This document shows, one piece after another, positions 58,853 through 64,000 of a stretch of DNA of 64,000 nucleotides. Each line of letters starts with the position of its first letter. The first letter of the stretch is position 1. The DNA is from DATDOR01 sp035512695 (GTDB lineage: Bacteria > Chloroflexota > Anaerolineae > Anaerolineales > JABWBV01): the NCBI GenBank assembly GCA_035512695.1, contig DATKDL010000227.1, positions 8,922 through 72,921 on the forward strand. Direction: 5' to 3'. The notes under the pieces are model-generated. The model saw nothing but the letters and a program-made list of their open reading frames with translations, had not been told where the DNA came from and ran no database searches. A program made the translations under genes and the position numbers.

Positions 58853-59796
58853 ACGCCGTACTCATCACCGGCGGGAACGGGTTTATCGGTTCGCATCTGG
58901 TCGATGCGCTGGCTGCGGCCGGCCGGCGGGTCGTCTCCTACGATCTTTACCCGCGCCCGTTTGAACCTCCCCCGGATAACGCCGTATTCATCCAGGGCAA
59001 CCTGGACGACTCGGAGCTCGTCCGCCGGACGATCGTCGACGAAGGCGTCGAGGTCGTCGTCCACGCCGCCTGGGCGTCGATCCACGAAACATCGCTGAAG
59101 GACCCGGCTGCCGACGTCGAGGCCAACCTGGTCCCGACGCTGCGGCTGCTGGATGCCTGCCGGGAGGCCGGTGTGCGGCGCCTGGTCTTCCTGTCATCCG
59201 GCGGGCAGGTCTATGGAGTCCCGGAACGCAATCCCATCCGGGAGGATCACCCGGCGAACCCGATCAGCGCATACGGGGCGGCCAAGCTGGCGGCGGAGAA
59301 GTACGTCGGAATGTACGAACGGTTGTACGGTTTGGAGAGCGTCATCCTGCGGCCCTCGGTGCCTTATGGGCCGCGCCAGAACCCGCGCCGCCGGCAAGGG
59401 GCGGCGGCCGTCTTCATCCACCGGGCGCTCCACCGTCTCCCGGTCGAGATCTGGGGCGACGGAGAAGTGCAGCGAGATTACTTTTATATCGAAGACCTGA
59501 GCCGGGCTTTGGCTGCTGCGGTCGACTCGCCCGCTGCAGCCGGCGGCGTGTTCAACCTGGGCGGGCGAGAGACGATCTCGCTGAACGGCCTGGCCGCCGC
59601 CATCGAGCGGGCGCTGGAGCTGAAAATCGAGATCCAATATAAAGAAGCCCGCCGCTTTGACGTGCCGGCGCTGGCGCTGGATTGGTCGGCGGCGCAGCGG
59701 GTCCTGGGCTGGTCCCCCGAAGTCGAGCTGGAGGACGGGATCCGCCGAACGGCCGCCTGGCTGAAGAAATGGTTCGATGAACGAGATGGGAAGTGA
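58849..59796 (+). CDS. NAD-dependent epimerase/dehydratase (UDP-sugar epimerase-like)
   Basis: 315 residues from GTG 58849. AVLITGGNGFIGSHLVDALA at the N-terminus is the Rossmann GxxGxxG. LVFLSSGGQVYGVPERNPIR has the catalytic Ser. PISAYGAAKLAAEKYVGMYE has Tyr-x-x-x-Lys, and SVPYGPRQNPRRRQGAAAVF the C-terminal substrate part. It is a UDP-glucose 4-epimerase or UDP-sugar epimerase relative; the exact sugar is unknown. GTGA overlaps the previous stop. The last 20 bases overlap the start of the truncated thioesterase frame. Confidence 0.85.
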   Translation: MNAVLITGGNGFIGSHLVDALAAAGRRVVSYDLYPRPFEPPPDNAVFIQGNLDDSELVRRTIVDEGVEVVVHAAWASIHETSLKDPAADVEANLVPTLRLLDACREAGVRRLVFLSSGGQVYGVPERNPIREDHPANPISAYGAAKLAAEKYVGMYERLYGLESVILRPSVPYGPRQNPRRRQGAAAVFIHRALHRLPVEIWGDGEVQRDYFYIEDLSRALAAAVDSPAAAGGVFNLGGRETISLNGLAAAIERALELKIEIQYKEARRFDVPALALDWSAAQRVLGWSPEVELEDGIRRTAAWLKKWFDERDGK

Positions 59797-59907
59797 CCTG
59801 GCCGCGGGGCTCGCCCGAGAGGACTTCACCGCCGTAACCGAGGCGCACACCGCCGGGCACCTCGGCAGCGGGGACGTGCGGGTGCTTGCCACACCGATGA
59901 TGATCCT
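59777..59907 (+). pseudogene. thioesterase (FlK/hot-dog type), N-terminal fragment cut at repeat F
   Basis: From ATG 59777 the frame reads MNEMGSDLAAGLAREDFTAV, then TEAHTAGHLGSGDVRVLATP, then MMI. This matches the N-terminus of the FlK-type thioesterase family (x-T-x-x-x-T-A-x-H-L-G-S-G-x-x-x-V-L-A-T-P-x-M-I). After MMI the sequence becomes half copy F of the palindromic repeat and no more thioesterase follows. The frame stays open to 60136 but only encodes repeat and antisense HerA-like sequence. About two-thirds of the domain is missing, so the product cannot work. It overlaps the epimerase end by 20 bases. Confidence 0.75.
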
Positions 59908-59932
59908 TAAATTCGGAGGACGGGCGATATTG
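59903..59932 (+). repeat. palindromic repeat family, half copy F
   Basis: ATCCTTAAATTCGGAGGACG, then GGCGATATTGG, matches copy B (read on the minus strand) at about 27 of 31 positions. The right palindromic arm is absent. It begins exactly where the thioesterase fragment ends. Confidence 0.7.
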
Positions 59933-59963
59933 GCCGCGGTCTGGTCCGTCGAGATTGACTTCT

Positions 59964-62552
59964 TCACGCCTGCCAGACCGGATCAAAACCCGGGAGTTCG
60001 AACGTCCCGGCGGACGACTCGACCAGCAGGTACGGCAGCCAGGCCACCCCGAAAAGCTCGACCAGGATGTCCTTCTTGTAAGGTGCGACCGGGATCTCGT
60101 CGACGTGCTCGAGCGCTTCGCTCCAGTGCGACTTGATCGACGCGATCAGTTCGTCCAATTCCTGCCGGGTCTCGACGATCTCCTCCTGCAGCCGTTTGAT
60201 CGTATCGAGCGACTCGTCGACATCGGCCTTGGCCTGGGAGGTCATGCGGCGCTTCGACAGCGAGGTGGTCAGGGTTCGGCGGCGCTTGTTGAACAGGCTG
60301 AGCAGGTTCTCTGCATGCGTGCCGTATTCCTCCATCCTGCGCTGGGCGACCTCATCTTTATTCTCCTCGAGTTCCCGCTCCTCCCGTGATAGCTTGTCGG
60401 AGAGCGACTTTATCCGGGTCTCCAGCGTCCGCGTCTTTGTGGCCAGTTCCTTGTCGCGCAGCCTGGCGGCTTCCTCGGTCGACATCCGCCGGAACTCGGC
60501 CTCCGAGACATCCGGGCCGGCGTGGATCTTCAAAGTCGGGTTGGTGCGGACGGTGACGGTCCCGGCGCGGTAAATCCATTCGGAGAAATCCGTATCCAGT
60601 GATTTCATCAACCGCTCGTCGGTGAGCGGTGCGGTGAGTTCGCCGAAGGTGGACGTCGGAAGCGGACCCGGATCCAGCCCGCGCGGCTCGATCCGGGCGC
60701 AGAGATGTTCCTCCCAGCGGACGATCCCGCGGGCATCCGGTTCGACGACGACGCCGGTCCAGGTCTTTTCCATATTCAGGTTGTAGGTCCGATTGACGAA
60801 GCGGACGTTGGCCTGCGCCAGCAGGACGGGGCGGTAGATCAGACCGGCGCTCCGTGCATCCGCGGGCAGCTCCCTTCCGGCCTTCCTGGCGGAATCGCCG
60901 AGGGTCAGTTTGTGCGGGAGGAAGAATTCGTTGACGCGGGCGGGGAGGGCGGGTTTCGTGGAAGTGCCGGGTGCCGGGTGCCTGGTGCCTGGTGATGTTT
61001 CGGCCGGTTTAGATGGTCGGTCATGGGAGGCGGTCGGGGCGTCCGACACGGACGCTGGTTGTGCGGTCACCTGGAAAAGCGCGGAACCCGGATGGGGGCC
61101 GGCTGGTTGATCCGTGGACGAGGTCCAACCAAGATCCGATGTACCTATCCTTCCCGTCCTTGTCCCGACTCCGGCCAGAACGTTGAGGGCCGGGATCTGG
61201 GTCCGGGTGAGCGGGCCGGCCATGTAGTTCATCGCCCAACGGGTCTGGAAGATGTGGGGCTGTTTTTCGTGGACATTGTGAAGCAGGAACCGGCGTTTCC
61301 CCAAACCGGAGATCAGGCGCTCAACGGTCCCCCGGTCGAGCGAGCCGGCGGCCGCGCCCTGCAGGCCGTCGAGCAGCCGCTGCTTGTCGCGATCGGCCTG
61401 GAGACGACCGATGAACCAGGTGCCGGCATTGGTCAGCGCCTTGTAGTCCAGATCGGCCGGGTTCTGGGTGACGAGCAGCATCGCGACCCCGAAGGCCCGG
61501 GCCTGTTTGAGCAGCCGCAGCATGGGCGGCTTGGAGGGCGGGTTGGCGGTCGGCGGAAGGTAGCCGAAGATCTCGTCAAAATAGACGATCGCCCGCAGCG
61601 ATGAGGTCCCGCTCTGGCCGCGCATCCAGCTTTCGACGGCGCTGTAAAGCAAGGTGATGAAGAACATCCGCTCCGCATCGGTCAGGTGGGCCACGTAGAA
61701 TACGCTGTGGCGCGGTCTGCCGTCCTGGGTGTACAACAGGGTCTGAATATCGAGCGGGGCGCCCGAGGTCCAGACCTGGAAAGTCGGGGCGGCCAGGATG
61801 TTATTCAGCAGCATGGCCAGGTTGAACCGGTCCCCATCCGGGAAGAAGCGGCCGACCTCAAAGACACCTAGCTTGTCAAACGGCGGGGTCTGGACCTGCA
61901 GGATCAGCTCCCCCATGTCCAGGTCGGCGCCGCGGCTCCAGGCGTGCTCGAAAATATTGGCGAGCAGGATATGCTCGCGCGAGCGCAGCGGGTCGATGTC
62001 CTGCAGCCCGACTAGCCCGAGCAGGGCGGTGACCGTCCCGCCGATCTGCTCGCGCAAGACCTCGGTATTCGATTCCCAGGGGATCTTCGGGGCTTGCAGC
62101 GAAGCGAGGATGCTGACCGGCACCCCGGCATCCGAACCGGGCGTATACACGGTGAATTCGGCCGAATCCTTCAATGCGCGCAGCCGATCCGGGCCGATCT
62201 CCCAGGAGGCCAGGCCCTCTTTCCACGCCTGTGAGGCGTCCGCGGCGGCTTGCTCGACCGTCTTCCCCTCCCGGCGCGCCTCGTCCGGGTTGACCCAGGG
62301 CTGGAAGTCGGAAGGCAGCAGGTCCGGGAAATGCAGCAAGGCGTTGGTGATGTCGCCCTTGGGGTCGATCATGATCGCCGGGACGTTGTTCAGTGCGGCC
62401 TCCTCGAGCAGACCGAGGCACAGCCCGGTCTTCCCGGAGCCGGTCATCCCGACCACGACCGCGTGGGTGGTCAGATCAGCAGGGTCGTAGAGCAGGGGCT
62501 CGCCGGAATCGTCGAATTTCCCGAGATAGAATTTTCCGCCGGTTTCGATCAT
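59964..62552 (-). CDS. HerA/VirB4-like ATP-binding protein with coiled coil
   Basis: An 862-residue soluble protein. The ATPase part (residues 1-500) has HAVVVGMTGSGKTGLCLGLL (Walker A, about 33-41) and MIDPKGDITNALLHFPDLLP; AIVYFDEIFGYLPPTANPPS carries Walker B, and MLLVTQNPADLDYKALTNAG the sensor-type Q/N. A proline-rich low-complexity linker (about 510-545, DNA repeat at 60964) precedes a region I do not recognise. A long charged coiled coil follows (about 715-815, EAARLRDKELATKTRTLETR onward). Such HerA/DUF87 proteins pump DNA or are used in defence and repair. The role is unknown; no nuclease partner gene is adjacent. Confidence 0.78.
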   Translation of the reverse strand: MIETGGKFYLGKFDDSGEPLLYDPADLTTHAVVVGMTGSGKTGLCLGLLEEAALNNVPAIMIDPKGDITNALLHFPDLLPSDFQPWVNPDEARREGKTVEQAAADASQAWKEGLASWEIGPDRLRALKDSAEFTVYTPGSDAGVPVSILASLQAPKIPWESNTEVLREQIGGTVTALLGLVGLQDIDPLRSREHILLANIFEHAWSRGADLDMGELILQVQTPPFDKLGVFEVGRFFPDGDRFNLAMLLNNILAAPTFQVWTSGAPLDIQTLLYTQDGRPRHSVFYVAHLTDAERMFFITLLYSAVESWMRGQSGTSSLRAIVYFDEIFGYLPPTANPPSKPPMLRLLKQARAFGVAMLLVTQNPADLDYKALTNAGTWFIGRLQADRDKQRLLDGLQGAAAGSLDRGTVERLISGLGKRRFLLHNVHEKQPHIFQTRWAMNYMAGPLTRTQIPALNVLAGVGTRTGRIGTSDLGWTSSTDQPAGPHPGSALFQVTAQPASVSDAPTASHDRPSKPAETSPGTRHPAPGTSTKPALPARVNEFFLPHKLTLGDSARKAGRELPADARSAGLIYRPVLLAQANVRFVNRTYNLNMEKTWTGVVVEPDARGIVRWEEHLCARIEPRGLDPGPLPTSTFGELTAPLTDERLMKSLDTDFSEWIYRAGTVTVRTNPTLKIHAGPDVSEAEFRRMSTEEAARLRDKELATKTRTLETRIKSLSDKLSREERELEENKDEVAQRRMEEYGTHAENLLSLFNKRRRTLTTSLSKRRMTSQAKADVDESLDTIKRLQEEIVETRQELDELIASIKSHWSEALEHVDEIPVAPYKKDILVELFGVAWLPYLLVESSAGTFELPGFDPVWQA
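60964..60996. repeat. 7-bp tandem repeat in the HerA-like gene linker
   Basis: Units GTGCCGG, GTGCCGG, GTGCCTG, GTGCCTG then GTGATG. They encode the PGTRHPAPGTS-type linker on the minus strand. A slippage-prone array. Confidence 0.75.
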
Positions 62553-62567
62553 GATGATTTGTCCTGG

Positions 62568-62676
62568 TTTAAAACCGATCCGATCATTCGGAGACCAGGC
62601 GATTTTGGGGGCGGCTGCGGCTGCAGCACAGCCGCCCCCAAAATCGCCGCCCCAATTTTCGGATCGGCGCTTTAAA
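62568..62676. repeat. palindromic repeat family, copy C (most complete)
   Basis: A 109-base element with three nested parts. Outer arms TTTAAAACCGATCCGA and TCGGATCGGCGCTTTAAA pair with a 2-base bulge. ATTCGGAGACCAGGCGATTT is the family core, and inner arms GCGATTTTGGGGGCGGCTG and CAGCCGCCCCCAAAATCGC pair perfectly. It lies between the divergent HerA-like and tsaE genes, 16 bases upstream of the HerA start. Confidence 0.85.
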
Positions 62677-62722
62677 GTTTCTGGTTGCAGGTGGTAAGGT
62701 GAGGAGATTATAACCGCGGTGA

Positions 62723-62752
62723 TTGGAGATCCGTGAACAAGGTAGGTATAAT
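62723..62752 (+). promoter_or_regulatory. tsaE promoter, apparently leaderless
   Basis: -35 TTGGAG (62723-62728), spacer 18, -10 TATAAT (62747-62752), then 9 bases to ATG 62762. Transcription would start at or within a base or two of the ATG. No ribosome binding site is seen. Confidence 0.6.
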
Positions 62753-62761
62753 TTCCCTCGC

Positions 62762-63220
62762 ATGCCGGCCCTCACCACCAACTCCCCCTCCGAAACCCGC
62801 GCACTCGGCGTCGAGCTGGGCAAAACGCTGTCCACCGGTGACCTGGTCTGCCTGGAAGGCGATCTCGGCGCGGGGAAGACGACCTTCGTCCAGGGCCTGG
62901 CCCGCGGCTGGGGCTCGACCGACCGGGTCACCTCGCCAACCTTTGTCCTGGTCAACGAATACCGCCGGACCGATGGGGCGCGCATGTACCACCTGGACGC
63001 TTACCGCCTCAGCGGGCCGGCCGAAGCAGAAGACCTCGACATCGACACCCTCCTCGCAACGGGACCGCTGGTCGTCGAGTGGCCCGACCGGATCCGGACC
63101 GCCCTCCCCGACCCGTCCGTCACCGTCCGGTTCACCGATCTCGGTGGGGATCAACGCAAGATTGTCGTATGGTCAGACGGATCTGACGGATCTGACGGGT
63201 CAGACCGGTCAGACCCATAA
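62762..63220 (+). CDS. tsaE: tRNA threonylcarbamoyladenosine biosynthesis protein TsaE
   Basis: 152 residues from ATG 62762. The P-loop is LEGDLGAGKTTFVQGLARGW (about residues 37-56), followed by VTSPTFVLVNEYRR, MYHLDAYRLSGPAEAEDLDI and VVEWPDRIRTALPDPSVTVR, the standard TsaE/YjeE layout. It is an ATPase that drives the TsaB-TsaD complex in making t6A at position 37 of ANN-decoding tRNAs. The last 15 residues (DGSDGSDGSDRSDP-type) are encoded by a 9-base repeat and are not part of the fold. tsaB follows 3 bases later. Confidence 0.95.
   Translation: MPALTTNSPSETRALGVELGKTLSTGDLVCLEGDLGAGKTTFVQGLARGWGSTDRVTSPTFVLVNEYRRTDGARMYHLDAYRLSGPAEAEDLDIDTLLATGPLVVEWPDRIRTALPDPSVTVRFTDLGGDQRKIVVWSDGSDGSDGSDRSDP
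63174..63217. repeat. 9-bp tandem repeat at the 3' end of tsaE
   Basis: About five units of the GATCTGACG / GGTCAGACC type. They encode the Ser-Asp-Gly tail of TsaE and partly form an inverted pair (GGTCAGAC and GTCTGACC). A slippage-type array. Confidence 0.75.
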
Positions 63221-63223
63221 ACC

Positions 63224-63877
63224 ATGCTCCTCGCCATCGACACGTCCACGCGACAGATCGGCCTCGCCGTATTCGACGGCGCGGTGGTCCTGGCAGAATC
63301 CGTATGGACCAGCCCTTTCCACCACACCGTCGAGCTGGCCCCTGCCGCGGCGCGCGCCCTCAAAGAAGCCGGGATCGCCGCGGGCGGGCTGACCGCCATC
63401 GGGGTCGCGATCGGGCCCGGGTCCTTCACCGCCCTCCGCACCGGGCTGGCGTTCGCCAAGGGGCTGGCGCTGCCGCGCGAACTGCCGCTGATCGGTGTCC
63501 CGAGCCTGGACGTGACCGCTGCGGGCCAGCCCGGCTCCGATCTGCCCCTGGCAGCCGTGTTGGAAGCCGGACGGACGCGGTTGGCCGCCGGGCGCTACGC
63601 CTGGTCCGCACCGGCCTGGAGACCGTCGGGCAAACCCGAACTCGTCACGCCCGACGAGTTGGCGGCCGGGATCGCCGAACCGATCATCGTGTGCGGAGAG
63701 CTGGGACCGGCGGTGCGGGAAGCGCTGGAAGGGCATCCTTTCGCCCGGCTCTCGGAGATCGGCCGGAGACCCGCCGTCCTGGCCGAACTCGCCTGGCGGC
63801 GATTCTCGGCGGGCGAGCGGGACGACCCGGACACGCTGGCCCCGATCTACCTGTCCACCGCCGGGCTCGATCCATGA
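63224..63877 (+). CDS. tsaB: tRNA threonylcarbamoyladenosine biosynthesis protein TsaB
   Basis: 217 residues. LLAIDTSTRQIGLAVFDGAV at the N-terminus and AIGVAIGPGSFTALRTGLAF, then AKGLALPRELPLIGVPSLDV, are the ASKHA-fold motifs of TsaB/YeaZ. The C-terminal half is shorter than in E. coli but complete. TsaB is the scaffold that joins TsaD, which should be encoded nearby outside the window. It is 3 bases from tsaE, and its TGA overlaps the rimI ATG. Confidence 0.93.
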   Translation: MLLAIDTSTRQIGLAVFDGAVVLAESVWTSPFHHTVELAPAAARALKEAGIAAGGLTAIGVAIGPGSFTALRTGLAFAKGLALPRELPLIGVPSLDVTAAGQPGSDLPLAAVLEAGRTRLAAGRYAWSAPAWRPSGKPELVTPDELAAGIAEPIIVCGELGPAVREALEGHPFARLSEIGRRPAVLAELAWRRFSAGERDDPDTLAPIYLSTAGLDP

Positions 63878-64000
63878 CCGCGGCCATCCGGATCGTCATC
63901 CGGCACATGGCGGCCGTCGATCGGGCCGAGGTCGAGGCGATCGACCAGGCCTCCTTTCCGCTGCCCTGGCCGCCGGGCTCGTACCGGTACGAGCTGGACG
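63874..64000 (+). CDS. rimI: ribosomal protein acetyltransferase RimI, N-terminal part (partial)
   Basis: 42 codons from ATG 63874 run off the window end. IRHMAAVDRAEVEAIDQASF, then PLPWPPGSYRYELD, matches the RimI start (a beta strand and helix with the F-x-x-P-W motif). RimI acetylates the N-terminal Ala of ribosomal protein S18; in many bacteria the gene sits in the tsaE-tsaB-rimI-tsaD order, as seen here. The start overlaps the tsaB stop (ATGA). Confidence 0.85.
   Translation, partial: MTAAIRIVIRHMAAVDRAEVEAIDQASFPLPWPPGSYRYELD

Overview
The window looks like one contiguous piece of a GC-rich bacterial chromosome, most likely an uncultured member of the Chloroflexota (Anaerolineae-like). 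This placement is inferred from the gene mix: DnaB with DnaD and DnaC-type loader proteins, many lipoproteins with Ser/Thr/Pro-rich linkers, abundant GTG and TTG starts, lactate permease, PPDK, and many large membrane glycosyltransferases. It has not been tested by phylogeny. I saw no rRNA, tRNA, CRISPR array, phage or intact insertion sequence. Genes are packed tightly, and many starts overlap the previous stop as ATGA, GTGA or TGATG.

Layout. 1-4027: an ABC-2 exporter, a bestrophin-like protein, a SerA-like dehydrogenase and an isocitrate/isopropylmalate dehydrogenase relative. 4069-11476: a possible leader peptide with a strong hairpin, two lipoproteins, the exonuclease VII operon (xseA, a membrane protein, xseB) and a flavin halogenase-like enzyme. 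11554-20157: PPDK, a PDZ-like lipoprotein, a 1-pyrroline-5-carboxylate dehydrogenase, a CPBP protease, lactate permease and a HAD hydrolase. 20194-27265: an ion-transport block (Ca-type P-ATPase, CPA2 antiporter with TrkA domains, a PII-like/CBS regulator, an NhaD/ArsB-type permease). 27253-32948: a ferric-iron ABC transporter divergent from a DtxR-family regulator, with a perfect palindrome between them. 32983-37131: dnaB, dnaD, a double-AAA+ DnaC-like loader and a bifunctional-nuclease-domain protein. 37283-59796: cell-surface polysaccharide genes: the complete dTDP-L-rhamnose set (rfbC, B, A, D), gmd, wecB, GT2 and GT39-like enzymes and a flippase-like protein. 59964-64000: a HerA-like ATPase, then tsaE, tsaB and rimI of the t6A/ribosomal modification cluster.

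The least ordinary signal lies between the genes. Nearly every transcription-unit boundary carries a very long, almost perfect hairpin with flanking A and T tracts. A second set of at least six intergenic sites shares one recognisable sequence (an ATTCGGAG...GGCGATNTTGGGGG core with outer CCGATCCGA or CCGAAAAT arms). It looks like a REP/MITE-type palindromic repeat family with full and half copies; one half copy lies exactly where a thioesterase gene is cut short. Several genes also have a -10 box only 6 to 10 bases before the start codon, which suggests leaderless transcripts.
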